The notes below the pieces were generated by a model, which was given only the letters and a program-made list of their open reading frames with translations, did not search any database and was not told where the DNA came from. 64,000 nucleotides of DNA, taken from positions 81,285,267-81,349,266 of the forward strand of contig OX352761.1 in NCBI GenBank assembly GCA_947095585.1, given 5' to 3'. Shown here in pieces: positions 35,058 through 49,228 of the stretch (positions are counted from its first letter, which is position 1; each line of letters opens with the position of its first letter). The stretch comes from Nephrocerus scutellatus (Eukaryota > Arthropoda > Insecta > Diptera > Pipunculidae). The translations under genes were made by a program, and so were the position numbers.

Positions 35058-35744
35058 ATTATGTTTTCAAGCGTATTTTGTAAGTTTTAAAAAAGATTAT
35101 TCTTTTATTACTTTATTAAAAAAACACTTTGAAAATGTTTGTCTTATTAGTAGACTTCAATACAAGTTATAATTAACAATGCTAATTAACAATACTAATC
35201 TTTAACAATACTGAGTCGTAAGGAATGCTGATGAATACTGACTGACTTCTTATTCTAGAGTGTTATCTTATATACTATTCGTTGAGTGATCCAACTTGTG
35301 TTTTGGTTGTGAAATACTTTTGGACTTTGAACTTGTTTTCGTCTTTGAGGACGTAAACATGTTATTGTCTTAGATCTGAATTGAGATAAGGATGTTTTCG
35401 TGTTCTATCATGTTTTGAATGGATATCTAAAATATTCGTCGTAATTGACCATCTGGTGTTTTGATCGTAGGCTTGGCCTTGAATTGAAGATGGTAAACAT
35501 GTTGACAGAATTTGCATTTCAAGATAAGATTGGCCTTGAATGTTAAAGTGGTAAACAAGATGATTTCATCATATTGCGAAAGTGGTAAACAAGATATGAA
35601 TGTTCAGATTAAAGGGGTGCGTGCTTTATATATGTGATGATTAATATAAGTAATATAAATTGGATCACGCAATTACAGTTATGAATAAATGATATTTTTA
35701 ATCTGATTGTGGTGGTTTGCATGGTGCTATTTTCTATGTTAACA
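35058..35744 (-). repeat. 5' LTR of the errantivirus
   Basis: 687 bp, the partner of 9373-10058. It starts TGTTAACATAG (minus strand) at the ACTATA flank and ends CATAAT next to the primer site. Small differences from the other LTR cluster near 35690-35725, with single changes elsewhere. Confidence 0.95.
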
Positions 35745-35750
35745 ACTATA

Positions 35751-36180
35751 CTCTCGCTGTATCATTACACACATGTTTGTTTCTTTCTGCTCATGGTATG
35801 TAATTTGAATGTTATTGACATTTAGTATTGTAGAAATTATTAAAGAAAAGACTAGAAAACATAAACGGAAAAAGTAACAAGGTAGCATGCAACTTCTAAA
35901 TTGTAGTACTTTTTTTTTGTAATTGATCGCAGGATTTGGTTGGACGCGAAGTAAAAAGGCGTAGAGAATTGAAAAAATGAAAATTTAATGAGCTGCACGC
36001 TTAGTGCTCACGAACTGGTTATTGATGAATGTCTAAAGAGGGTTTTGACCAAAAAAAATTTGTGTGTCTACTACAACTTTCGTTTCCTGCTGATTCATTT
36101 TCAATGCTCAATAATTTGAATGATGAAAATCATCGCAATGATGATTTTATTAACACTTAGTAATGTAGAAATGATTAAAG
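35751..36180. repeat. Host sequence right of the errantivirus
   Basis: Continues the diverged tail copy split by the errantivirus: 35770-35830 resembles 37380-37450. A short block TAGTAATGTAGAAATGATTAAAG near 36160-36183 recurs in diverged form at 9313-9340 and 35823-35848. No gene is seen. Confidence 0.5.
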
Positions 36181-37690
36181 ACATTTTTTTTTCTATACTA
36201 AATACAAGTCCTACGACTTGCACCGTAGCTCATCACATACATCATCATCACATCACATTATATATAAATTATTTATAAGCGAATTTTAATGTTCATAACC
36301 ACTAACTGTGAAGTTGCTGCATATTGCATATTAGTTCCCAAACACAGTAATGCAGCTTTTGGTTTCAACTCATAAAAAATTTGAGTAGTTTTAAATTAAG
36401 TTAGAAGAGAAAAGTAGTGAGTAGTGCTGCCGATGCTTCGAAATGGTATGGTAAGAATGTCGCTTTGAAACATGCAGGCCAATTATTTCTCATTAAATTA
36501 ATTTTGCATTGTTCTCTTATTTCTGTAATTAATCGAATAGTTATTTTGAACCGATGCTTAATGCCATGTATGATGTTTGATGGTTGACTCAATGGTGTAT
36601 GGGAGATTCGTTGTTCAGTGGCAGACATCCAACTTACCATCGAACTTCACTCTGATTACTGTATACATGAGTAAGGATAAGATAAGACAAAAGCAAAGGA
36701 AATAGCAGCAACAGCAACGTCGCTTGCAACTTGTGATTGGCCTTGCCTCTTTGATGTAACATTTGTATTTTTTTTCTCTCTCAGAAAGCACTGTATCATT
36801 TTATGCAATGTTAACAGAACAAACAGAGCAGAGCACCGATAGAACACCATGAACAGAGACTATACTACCACATGTGCAGTAGATGTTTGCTTCATTCTAT
36901 TCTATTGGCAAATATTAATATTATAATTTTTAAATACGATTAAATTAAGTCTATAATTAAACAATACGATTAAATAAAAAAATGTATTAAAGGACTTAAG
37001 CTTGCAGGTTGTCATTGTTATATGCCTCTTTTTTTGTAACTTATAGTAGTATTTTTTTCTGTTACACGACCAAACACGAGAGCACTCACTCACATTTTAT
37101 GCAATGTTGATAGAAAGAGCAGAGCAGACACTACGGCTGCGGTAAAGAATTAAGTAGCTTCGCAGCTTGTGCTGCACAAAAAAATGACAGGCAGTCGGTA
37201 TGCACGAAATTGCGGCTATATTTTGAACCGACTTACAGTCTGCTTGTAGGGCGACAATTTCACATTTACATTTTGCTATTTGCAATTTTTCTTTACTGCA
37301 TTGGCTGAAAAGTGAATTTTTGACCAACATGCAGCATAAACTGCGCAACGGCTGAATTCTTGACTGCAGCCTACTACTGCATATGTTTGTTTCGTTCTGC
37401 TCAAGCTATGAGCTTGATTGTATGTTATTGAAACCACATACATGATCATCAATCACATCACATACAACAGAATAAATAATTTATAAGCTGATTTAAATGT
37501 TCATAACTATTTATTGTGAGGTGGGTACATATTAAATATTGCATATCACTGCACAAACATAGTAATGCAGTTGCGTCGAAAGTAGTAGGAGAAGTAAGAG
37601 CTGTTAAAAAAATATGTGCGTGTAATCTTTACGCGCGGTTGGAGTGAAATTCTTTGACGTTGTGGCCAATATTACGATTAAATTAAAAGG
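36181..37690 (-). mobile_element. Composite-element tail, inverted copy
   Basis: About 1.5 kb homologous in reverse complement to 517-1122 plus 4022-4249 and to 4752-6015, and the most continuous copy in the window. It ends with a perfect small hairpin, CAAGTCCTACGACTTG (36205-36220), near the outer terminus, and passes directly into the 118-bp satellite at its inner side. Non-coding. Confidence 0.85.
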
Positions 37691-40600
37691 CACGAGTCGC
37701 TTGAGAAATTGCTTAGTTTTCGAAATTCCAGACCATAATGATCATATTCCAGAATTTTCATTAGAAGAAGTCTTAAAATCGCATCTTAGTACTACATTCC
37801 GAATTTCATGCGAATCGCTTGAGAAATTGCTTTGTTCCAGAAATTCCAGACCATAATTATCATATTCCAGAATTTCCATAGGAAGAAGTCTTATAGTCGT
37901 ATCCTAGTCCTACATTCCGAATTTCATGCGAAACGCTTGGGAAAATGCTTTGTTTCCGAAATTACAGCCCATGATGATCATAATCCAGAATTTCCATAAG
38001 AACAAGTCTTATATTCGCATCTAAGTAGTACATTCCGAATTCATGCGAATCGCTTAAAAAGTTGCTTTGTTCCCGAAATTCCAGACAATAATGATCATAT
38101 TCCAGAATATCGATAGGAAGAAATCTTATAGTCACATCTTAGTCCTACATTCTGAATTTCATGCGAATCGCTTGAGAAATTGCTTTATTCCAGAAATTCC
38201 AGACAATAATGATCATATTCCAGAAGTTCCATAGGAAGAAATCTTATAGTCACATCTTAGTCCTACATTCCGAATTTCATGCGAATCGCTTGAGAAATTG
38301 ATTTGCTCCAGAAATTCCAGATCATAATAATCATATTCTAGAATTTCCATAGGAAGAAATCTTATAGTCACATCTTAGTCCTACGTTCCGAATTTCATGC
38401 GAATCGCTTGAGAAATTGATTTGCTCCAGAAATTCCAGACCATAATAATCATATTCTAGAATTTCCATAGGAAGAAATCTTATAGTCACATCTTAGTCCT
38501 ACATTCGGAATTTCATGCGAATCGCTTGAGAAATTGCTTTGTTCCAGAAATTCCAGACAATAATGATCACATTGCAGAAGTTCCATAGGAAGACATCTTA
38601 TAGTCACATCTTAGTCCTACATTCCGAATTTCATGTGAATCTTGAGAAATAGATTTGCTCCAGAAATTCCAGACCATATTGATCATATTCCAGAATTTCC
38701 ATAGGAAGAAATCTTATAGTCACATCTTAGGCCTACATTCCGTATTTCATGCGAATCACTTGAAAAATTTCTTTGTTCCAGAAATTCCAGACCATAATGA
38801 TCATATTCCACAATTTCCATAGGAAGAAATCTTAATGTCGCATCTTAGGCTTACATTCCGTATTTCATGCGAATCGCTTGAGAAATTGCTTTATTCCAGA
38901 AATTCCAGACAATAATGATCATATTCCAGAAGTTCCATAGGAAGAAATCTTATAGTCACATCTTAGGCCTACATTCTGAATTTCATGCGAATCGCTTGAA
39001 AAATTGATTTGCTCCAGAAATTCCAGACCATAATAATCATATTCTAGAATTTCCATAGGAAGAAATCTTATAGTCACATCTTAGTCCTACATTCTGAATT
39101 TCATGCGAATCGCTTGAGAAATTGCTTTATTCCAGAAATTCCAGACAATAATGATCATATTCCAGAAGTTCCATAGGAAGAAATCTTATAGTCACATCTT
39201 AGTCCTACATTCCGAATTTCATGCGAATCGCTTGAGAAATTGATTTGCTCCAGAAATTCCAGATCATAATAATCATATTCTAGAATTTCCATAGGAAGAA
39301 ATCTTATAGTCACATCTTAGTCCTACGTTCCGAATTTCATGCGAATCGCTTGAGAAAATGCTTTGTTTCCGAAATTACAGCCCATGATGATCATAATCCA
39401 GAATTTCCATAAGAACAAGTCTTATATTCGCATCTAAGTAGTACATTCCGAATTCATGCGAATCGCTTAAAAAGTTGCTTTGTTCCCGAAATTCCAGACA
39501 ATAATGATCATATTCCAGAATTTCCATAGGAAGAAATCTTATAGTCACATCTTAGGCCTACATTCCGTATTTCATGCGAATCACTTGAAAAATTTCTTTG
39601 TTCCAGAAATTCCAGACCATAATGATCATATTCCACAATTTCCATAGGAAGAAATCTTAATGTCGCATCTTAGGCTTACATTCCGTATTTCATGCGAATC
39701 GCTTGAGAAATTGCTTTATTCCAGAAATTCCAGACAATAATGATCATATTCCAGAAGTTCCATAGGTAGAAATCTTATATTCACATCTTAGTCCTACATT
39801 CCGAATTTCATGCGAATCGCTTGAGAAATTGCTTTGTTCAAGAAATTCCAGACAATAATGATCATATTCCAGAAGTTCCATAGGAAGAAATCTTATAGTC
39901 ACATCTTAGGCCTACATTCTGAATTTCATGCGAATCGCTTGAAAAATTGATTTGCTCCAGAAATTCCAGACCATAATAATCATATTCTAGAATTTCCATA
40001 GGAAGAAATCTTATAGTCACATCTTAGTCCTACATTCTGAATTTCATGCGAATCGCTTGAGAAATTGCTTTATTCCAGAAATTTCAGACAATAATGATCA
40101 TATTCCAGAAGTTCCATAGGAAGAAATCTTATAGTCACATCTTAGTCCTACATTCCGAATTTCATGCGAATCGCTTGAGAAATTGATTTGCTCCAGAAAT
40201 TCCAGATCATAATAATCATATTCTAGAATTTCCATAGGAAGAAATCTTATAGTCACATCTTAGTCCTACGTTCCGAATTTCATGCGAATCGCTTGAGAAA
40301 ATGCTTTGTTTCCGAAATTACAGCCCATGATGATCATAATCCAGAATTTCCATAAGAACAAGTCTTATATTCGCATCTAAGTAGTACATTCCGAATTCAT
40401 GCGAATCGCTTAAAAAGTTGCTTTGTTCCCGAAATTCCAGACAATAATGATCATATTCCAGAATATCGATAGGAAGAAATCTTATAGTCACATCTTAGTC
40501 CTACATTCTGAATTTCATGCGAATCGCTTGAAAAATTGATTTGCTCCAGAAATTCCAGACCATAATAATCATATTCTAGAATTTCCATAGGAAGAAATCT

Positions 40601-43600
40601 TATAGTCACATCTTAGTCCTACATTCTGAATTTCATGCGAATCGCTTGAGAAATTGCTTTATTCCAGAAATTCCAGACAATAATGATCATATTCCAGAAG
40701 TTCCATAGGAAGAAATCTTATAGTCACATCTTAGTCCTACATTCCGAATTTCATGCGAATCGCTTGAGAAATTGATTTGCTCCAGAAATTCCAGATCATA
40801 ATAATCATATTCTAGAATTTCCATAGGAAGAAATCTTATAGTCACATCTTAGTCCTACGTTCCGAATTTCATGCGAATCGCTTGAGAAATTGATTTGCTC
40901 CAGAAATTCCAGACCATAATAATCATATTCTAGAATTTCCATAGGAAGAAATCTTATAGTCACATCTTAGTCCTACATTCGGAATTTCATGCGAATCGCT
41001 TGAGAAATTGCTTTGTTCCAGAAATTCCAGACAATAATGATCACATTGCAGAAGTTCCATAGGAAGACATCTTATAGTCACATCTTAGTCCTACATTCCG
41101 AATTTCATGTGAATCTTGAGAAATAGATTTGCTCCAGAAATTCCAGACCATATTGATCATATTCCAGAATTTCCATAGGAAGAAATCTTATAGTCACATC
41201 TTAGGCCTACATTCCGTATTTCATGCGAATCACTTGAAAAATTTCTTTGTTCCAGAAATTCCAGACCATAATGATCATATTCCACAATTTCCATAGGAAG
41301 AAATCTTAATGTCGCATCTTAGGCTTACATTCCGTATTTCATGCGAATCGCTTGAGAAATTGCTTTATTCCAGAAATTCCAGACAATAATGATCATATTC
41401 CAGAAGTTCCATAGGTAGAAATCTTATATTCACATCTTAGTCCGAATTTCATGCGAATCGCTTGAGAAATTGCTTTGTTCAAGAAATTCCAGACAATAAT
41501 GATCATATTCCAGAAGTTCCATAGGAAGAAATCTTATAGTCACATCTTAGGCCTACATACCGTATTTCATGCGAATCGCTTGAGAAATTGCTTTGTTCCA
41601 GAAATTCAAGACCATAATGATCATATTCCAGAATTTCCATAGGAAGAAATCTTATAGTCGCATCTTAGGCCTACATCCCGTATTTTATGCGAGTCGCTTG
41701 AAAAATTGTTTTGTTCCAGAAATTCCAGACCATAATAATCATATTCCAGAATTTCCATAGGAAGAAATCTTATAGTCGCATCTTAGGCCTACATCCCGTA
41801 TTTCATGCGAATCGCTTGAAAAATTGCTTTGTTCCAGAAATACCAGACCATAATGATCATATTCCAGAATCTCGATAGGAAGAAATCTTATAGTCACATC
41901 TTAGTCCTACATTCCGAATTTCATGCGAATCGCTTCAGAAATTGATTTGCTCCAGAAATTCCAGACCATAATAATCATATTCTAGAATTTCCATAGGAAG
42001 AAATCTTATAGTCACATCTTAGTCCTACATTCTGAATTTCATGCGAATCGCTTGAGAAATTGCTTTATTCTAGAAATTCCAGACAATAATGATCATATTC
42101 CAGAATTTCCATAGGAAGAAATCTTATAGTCGCATCTTAGGCCTACATCCCGTATTTCATGCGAATTGCTTGAAAAATTGCTTTGTTTCAGAAATACCAG
42201 ACCATAATGATCATATTCCAGAATCTCGATAGGAAGAAATCTTATAGTCACATCTTAGTCCTACATTCCGAATTTCATGCGAATCGCTTGAGAAATTGAT
42301 TTGCTCCAGAAATTCCAGACCATAATAATCATATTCTAGAATTTCCATAGGAAGAAATCTTATAGTCACATCTTGGTCCTACATTTCGAATTTCATGCGT
42401 ATCGCTTGAGAAATTGATTTGCTCCAGAAACTCCAGACCATAATAATCATATTCTAGAATTTCCATAGGAAGAAATCTTATAGTCACATCTTAGTCCTAC
42501 ATTCCGAATTTCATGCGAATCGCTTGAGAAATTGCTTTGTTCCAGAAATTCCAGACAATAATGATCACATTGCAGAAGTTCCAGAGGAAGAAATCTTATA
42601 ATCACATCTTAGTCCTACATTCCGAATTTCATGTGAATCTTGAGAAATAGATTTGCTCCAGAAATTCCAGACCATATTGATCACATTGCAGAAGTTCCAG
42701 AGGAAGAAATCTTATAGTCACATCTTAGTCCTACATTCCGAATTTCATGCGAATCGCTTGAGAAATTGATTTGCTCCAGAAATTCCAGACCATAATAATC
42801 ATATTCTAGAATTTCCATAGGAAGAAATCTTATAGTCACATCTTGGTCCTACATTTCGAATTTCATGCGTATCGCTTGAGAAATTGATTTGCTCCAGAAA
42901 CTCCAGACCATAATAATCATATTCTAGAATTTCCATAGGAAGAAATCTTATAGTCACATCTTAGTCCTACATTCCGAATTTCATGCGAATCGCTTGAGAA
43001 ATTGCTTTGTTCCAGAAATTCCAGACAATAATGATCACATTGCAGAAGTTCCAGAGGAAGAAATCTTATAATCACATCTTAGTCCTACATTCCGAATTTC
43101 ATGTGAATCTTGAGAAATAGATTTGCTCCAGAAATTCCAGACCATAATAATCATATTCCAGAATTTCCATAGGAAGAAATCTTATAATCACATCTTAGGC
43201 CTACATCCCGTATTTCATGCGAATCGCTTGAAAAATTGCTTTGTTCCAGAAATTCCAGACCATAATGATCATATTCCACAATTTCCATGGGAAGAAATCT
43301 TAATGTCGCATCTTAGGCCTACATTCCGTATTTCATGCGAATCGCTTGAGAAATTGCTTTATTCCAGAAATTCCAGACAATAATGATCATATTCCAGAAG
43401 TTCCATAGGTAGAAATCTTATATTCACATCTTAGTCCTACATTCCGAATTTCATGCGAATCGCTTGAGAAATTGCTTTGTTCCAGAAATTCCACACAATA
43501 TTGATCATATTCCATTAGTTCCATAGGAAGAAATCTTAAAGTCGCATCTTAGGCCTACATACCGTATTTCATGCGAATCGCTTGAAAAATTGCTTTGTTC

Positions 43601-46600
43601 CAAAAATTCCAGACCATAATGATCATATTCCACAATTTTTATAGGAAGAAATCTTAATGTCGCATCTTAGGCCTACATCCCGTATTTCATGCGAATCGCT
43701 TGATTAATTGTTTTGTTCCAGAAATTCCAGACCATAATGATCATATTCCAGAATTTCCATAGGAAGAAATCTTATAGTCGCATCTTAGGCCTACATTCCG
43801 TATTTCATGCGAATCGCTTGAAAAATTGCGTTGTTCCAGAAATTCCAGACCATAAGGATCATATTCCAGAATTTCCATAGGAAGAAATCTTATAGTCACA
43901 TTCCGAATTTTATGCGAATCGCTTGAAAATTGCTTCGTTCCAGAAATTCCAGACCATAAAGATCATATTCCAGAATTTGCATAGGAAGAAGTCTTATAGT
44001 TGCAACTTAGTCCTACATTCCGAATTTCATGTGAATCTTGAGAAATAGATTTGCTCCAGAAATTCCAGACCATATTGATCATATTCCAGAATTTCCATAG
44101 GAAGAAATCTTATAGTCACATCTTAGGCCTACATTCCGTATTTCATGCGAATCGCATGAAAAATTGCTTTGTTCCAGAAATTCCAGACCATAATGATCAT
44201 ATTCCAGAATTTCCATAGGAAGAAATCTTAATGTCGCATCTTAGTCCTACATTCAGAATTTCATGCGAATCGCTTGAGAAATTGCTTTGTTCCAGAAATT
44301 CCAGACAATAATGATCATATTCCAGAAGTTCCATAGGAAGAAATCTTATAGTCGCATCTTAGGCCTACATACCGTATTTCATGCAAATCGCTTGAGAAAT
44401 TGCTTTGTTCCAGAAATTCCAGACCATAATGATCAAATTCCAGAATTTCCATAGGAAGAAATCTTATAGTCGCATCTTAGGCCTACATCCCGTATTTCAT
44501 GCGAATCGCTTGAGAAATTGATTTGCTCCAGAAATTCCAGACCATAATAATCATATTCTAGAATTTCCATAGGAAGAAATCTTATAGTCACATCTTAGTC
44601 CTACATTCTGAATTTCATGCGAATCGCTTGAAAAATTGCTTTATTCCAGAAATTCCAGACAATAATGATCATATTCCAGAAGTTCCATAGGAAGAAATCT
44701 TATAGTCACATCTTAGGCCTACATCCCGTATTTCATGCGAATCGCTTGAGAAATTGCTTTGTTCCAGAAATTCCAGACCATAATGATCATATTCCAGAAT
44801 TTCCATAGGAAGAAATCTTACAGTCGCATCTTAGGCCTACATCCCGTATTTCATGCGAATCGCTTGAAAAATTGCTTTGTTCCAGAAATACCAGACCATA
44901 ATGATCATATTCCAGAATCTCGATAGGAAGAAATCTTATAGTCACATCTTAGTCCTACATTCCGAATTTCATGCGAATCGCTTGAGAAATTGATTTGCTC
45001 CAGAAATTCCAGACCATAATAATCATATTCTAGAATTTAGGCCTACATCCCGTATTTCATGCGAATCGCTTGAAAAATTGTTTTGTTCCAGAAACTCCAG
45101 ACCATAATAATCATATTCCAGAATTTCCATAGGAAGAAATCTTATAGTCGCACCTTAGGCCTACATCCCGTATTTCATGCGAATCGCTTGAAAAATTGCT
45201 TTGTCCCAGAAATTCCAGACCATAATGATCATATTCCACAATTTCCATAGGAAGAAATCTTAATGTCGCATCTGATCACATCCCGTATTTCATGCGAATC
45301 GCTTGAAAAATTGTTTTGTTCCAGAAATTCCAGACCATAATGATCATATTCCAGAATTTCCATAGGAAGAAATCTTATAGTCGCATCTTAGGCCTACATT
45401 CCGTATTTCATGCGAATCGCTTGAAAAATTGCGTTGTTCCAGAAATTCCAGACCATAAGGATCATATTCCAGAATTTCCATAGGAAGAAATCTTATAGTC
45501 ACATCTTAGTCCTACATTCCGAATTTCATGCGAATCGCTTGAGAAATTGATTTGCTCCAGAAATTCCAGACCATAATAATCATATTCTAGAATTTCCATA
45601 GGAAGAAATCTTATAGTCACATCTTAGTCCTACATTCCGAATTTCATGCGTATCGCTTGAGAAATTGATTTGCTCCAGAAATTCCAGACCATAATAATCA
45701 TATTCTAGAATTTCCATAGGAAGACATCTTATAGTCACATCTTAGTCCTACATTCAGAATTTCATGCGAATCGCTTGAGAAATTGCTTTGTTCCAGAAAT
45801 TCCAGACAATAATGATCACATTGCAGAAGTTTCAGAGGAAGAAATCTTATAATCACATCTTAGTCCTACATTCCGAATTTCATGTGAATCTTGAGAAATA
45901 GATTTGCTCCAGAAATTCCAGACCATAAGGATCATATTCCAGAATTTCCATAGGAAGAAATCTCATAGTCGCATCTTAGGCCTAAATTCCGTATTTCATG
46001 CGAATCGCTTGAAAAATTACTTTGTTCCAGAAATTCCAGACCATTATCATATTCCACAATTTCCATGGGAAGAAATCTTAATGTCGCATCTTAGGCCTAC
46101 ATTCCGTATTTCATGCGAATCGCTTGAGAAATTGCTTTATTCCAGAAATTCCAGACAATAATTATCATATTCCAGAAGTTCCATAAGTAGAAATCTTATA
46201 TTCACATCTTAGTCCTACATTCCGAATTTCATGCGAATCGCTTGAGAAATTGCTTTGTTCCAGAAATTCCAGACAATAATGATCATATTCCAGAAGAAAT
46301 CTTAAAGTCGCATCTTAGGCCTACATACCGTATTTCATGCGAATCGCTTGAGAAATTGATTTGCTCCAGAAATTCCAGACCATAATAATCATATTCTAGA
46401 ATTTCCATAGAAAGAAATCTTATAGTCGCATCTTAGGCCTACATCCCGTATTTCATGCGAATCGCTTGAAAAATTGCTTTCTAGAATTTCCATAGGAAGA
46501 AATCTTATAGTCACATCTTAGTCCTACATTTCGAATTTCATGCGTATCGCTTGAGAAATTGATTTGCTCCAGAAATTCCAGACCATAATAATCATATTCT

Positions 46601-48940
46601 AGAATTTCCATAGGAAGAAATCTTATAGTCACATCTTAGTCCTACATTCCGAATTTCATGCGAATCGCTTGAGAAATTGCTTTGTTCCAGAAATTCCAGA
46701 CAATAATGATCACATTGCAGAAGTTCCAGAGGAAGAAATATTATAATCACATCTTAGTCCTACATTCCGAATTTCATGTGAATCTTGAGAAATAGAATTG
46801 CTCCAGAAATTCCAGACCATATTGATCATATTCCAGAATTTCCATAGGAAGAAATCTCATAGTCACATCTTAGGCCTACATTCCGTATTTCATGCGAATC
46901 GCTTGAAAAATTACTTTGTTCCAGAAATTCCAGACCATAATGATCATATTCCACAATTTCCATGGGAAGAAATCTTAATGTCGCATCTTAGGCCTACATT
47001 CCGAATTTCATGCGAATCGCTTAAGAAATTGCTTTATTCCAGAAATTCCAGACAATAATTATCATATTCCAGAAGTTCCATAAGTAGAAATCTTATATTC
47101 ACATCTTAGTCCTACATTCCGAATTTCATGCGAATCGCTTGAGAAATTGCTTTGTTCCAGAAATTCCAGACAATAATGATCATATTCCAGAAGTTCCATA
47201 GGAAGAAATCTTAAAGTCGCATCTTAGGCCTACATACCGTATTTCATGCGAATCGCTTGAGAAATTGATTTGCTCCAGAAATTCCAGACCATAATAATCA
47301 TATTCTAGAATTTCCATAGAAAGAAATCTTATAGTCGCATCTTAGGCCTACATCCCGTATTTCATGCGAATCGCTTGAAAAATTGCTTTGTTCCAGAAAT
47401 TCTAGACCAAAATGATCATATTCCACAATTTCCATAGGAAGAAATCTTAATGTCGCATCTTAGGCCTACATTCCGTATTTCATGCGAATCGCTTGAAAAA
47501 TTGCGTTGTTCCAGAAATTCCAGACCATAAGGATCATATTCCAGAATTTCCATAGGAAGAAATTTTATAGTCACATTCCGAATTTTATGCGAATCGCTTG
47601 AAAATTGCTTCGTTCCAGAAATTCCAGACCATAATGATCATATTCCAGAATTTGCATAGGAAGAAGTCTTATAGTTGCAACTTAGTCCTACATTCCGAAT
47701 ATCATGTGAATCTTGAGAAATGGATTTGCTCCAGAAATTCCAGACCATTTTGATCATATTCCAGAATTTCCATAGGAAGAAATCTTATAGTCACATCTTA
47801 GGCCTACATTCTGTATTTCATGCGAATCGCATGAAAAATTGCTTTGTTCCAGAAATTCCAGACCATAATGATCATATTCCAGAATCTCGATAGGAAGAAA
47901 TCTTAATGTCGCATCTTAGTACTACATTCCGAATTTCATGCAAATCGCTTGAGAAATTGCTTTGTTCCAGAAATTCCAGACAATAATGATCATATTCCAG
48001 AAGTTCCATAGGAAGAAATATTATAGTCGCATCTTAGGCCTACATACCGTATTTCATGCAAATCGCTTGAGAAATTGCTTTGTTCCAGAAATTCCAGACC
48101 ATAATGATCATATTCCAGAATTTCCATAGGAAGAAATCTTATAGTCGCATCTTAGTCCTACATTCCGTTTTTCATGCGAATCGCTTGAAAAATTGCGTTG
48201 TTCCAGAAATTCCAGACCATAATGATCATATTCCAGAATTTCCATAGGAAGAAATCTTATAGTCACATTCCGAATTTCATGCGAATCGCTTGAAAAATTG
48301 CTTCGTTCCAGAAACTCCAGACCATAATAATCATATTCCAGAATTTCCATAGGAAGAAATCTTATAGTCGCATTTTAGGCCTACATCCCGTATTTCATGC
48401 GAATCGCTTGAAAAATTGTTTTGTTCCAGAAACTCCAGACCATAATAATCATATTCCAGAATTTCCATAGGAAGAAATCTTATAGCCGCATCTTAGGCCT
48501 ACATCCCGTATTTCATGCGAATCGCTTGAAAAATTGTTTTGTTCCAGAAACTCCAGACCATAATAATCATATTCCAGAATTTCCATAGGAAGAAATCTTA
48601 TAGTCGCATCTTAGGCCTACATCCCGTATTTCATGCGAATCGCTTGAAAAATTGCGTTGTTCCAGAAATTCCAGACCATAAGGATCATATTCCAGAATTT
48701 CCATAGGAAGAAATCTTATAGTCACATTCTGAATTTCATGCGAATCGCTTGAAAAATTGCTTCGTTCCAGAAATTCCAGACCATAATGATCATATTCCAG
48801 AATTTGCATAGGAAGAAGTCTTATAGTTGCAACTTAGTCCTACATTTCGAATTTCATGCGAATCGCTTGAAAAATGGCTTTGTTCCAAAAATTCCAGACC
48901 ATAATGATCATATTCCAGAATTTCCATAGGAAGAAATCTT
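37691..48940 (-). repeat. 118-bp satellite array 1 (about 95 monomers)
   Basis: Monomers begin with motifs such as CAGAAATTCCAGACCATAAT and repeat every 118 bp (e.g. 38191 to 38309). Main variants are AGTCCTACATTCCGAATTTC against AGGCCTACATCCCGTATTTC, TTGATTTGCTCC against TTGCTTTGTTCC, and a shortened form (TGAATCTTGAG for GCGAATCGCTTGAG). Larger blocks recur: a run starting GAAAATGCTTTGTTTCCG appears at 37941, 39354 and 40297. Some monomers have deletions (near 43895, 45035, 46290 and 46480). 118 is not divisible by 3, and the 70-86-residue open frames within are incidental. Confidence 0.98.
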
Positions 48941-49225
48941 ATAATAATAATATTTGGCGCGACAGACCATTGCGGTCCAAGGCCTGACCATTTGTGCTGC
49001 ACATGTTAATTTTTTGGACACAAATGGAAGGGACCTACAATTTAAGGCCGGATCCGAACGGCGAATTTAGAAGCTTTCCGTGACAAGGTATTAATTACTC
49101 TCGGAACGTTTGTCACCCATTCGCAAGAGGTGGGACACCGTCAAAAATACTTTAGGTGTTGCTGGAATTCGAACCTGAACCTCCTGCGCAGCAGCCACGT
49201 GCATTACCATTGAGCCACGGCGCCC
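48941..49225 (-). mobile_element. tRNA-derived SINE
   Basis: On the minus strand it begins GGCGCCGTGGCTCAATGG. It has an RNA polymerase III A box (TGGCTCAATGG, 49217-49207) and a B box (GGTTCGAATTCC, 49175-49164). A unique body of about 200 bp and an (ATT)n tail (48952-48941) follow. The head resembles a tRNA, but there is no complete cloverleaf. The (ATT)n tail suggests mobilisation by a LINE using short tandem tails. It lies exactly between the satellite and the head motif. Confidence 0.85.
49164..49217 (-). promoter_or_regulatory. Internal Pol III promoter (A and B boxes) of the SINE
   Basis: The A box at 49217-49207 and the B box at 49175-49164 are about 32 bp apart, the spacing found in tRNA genes. 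The B box fits GGTTCGANNCC with one extra T, a common SINE variant. Confidence 0.75.
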
Positions 49226-49228
49226 ACT

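Larger units (their letters stand above)
9373..35744 (-). mobile_element. Errantivirus-type LTR retrotransposon (gypsy group), heavily nested
   Basis: One element read on the minus strand: 5' LTR (35744-35058), tRNA-Ser primer site, long leader, gag, pol, env, polypurine tract and 3' LTR (10058-9373). The outer flanks are identical over 6 bp (ACTATA, 9367-9372 and 35745-35750), so both LTRs belong to a single insertion. Without its inserts it would be about 8 kb. Insertions in pol are a LINE (13893-17262) and a DNA element (17754-32456), plus tandem amplification across both. The LTRs differ at about a dozen positions by eye. Gag is open; the protease start, integrase and env are damaged, so the copy is defective. 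Confidence 0.93.

Noticed and set aside
9373..35744. A functional endogenous retrovirus
   Set aside because: The protease start, RT, integrase and env are each deleted, interrupted or stopped. Only gag is open.
36205..36220. Helitron 3' hairpin and CTRR terminus for the composite element
   Set aside because: A perfect hairpin exists near the tail end, but the conserved sequence continues past any CTRR-like motif and no 5' TC terminus is seen, so I do not call it a Helitron.
37644..48350. Open frames of 70-86 residues in satellite array 1 that resemble one another
   Set aside because: They are satellite monomers read in frame for two repeats; 118 bp is not a multiple of 3, and the frame is lost in neighbouring monomers.
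49160..49225. Possible tRNA gene on the minus strand
   Set aside because: A and B boxes are present, but there is no full cloverleaf, the acceptor ends do not pair, and a 200-bp body with an (ATT)n tail follows. A tRNA-derived SINE fits better.
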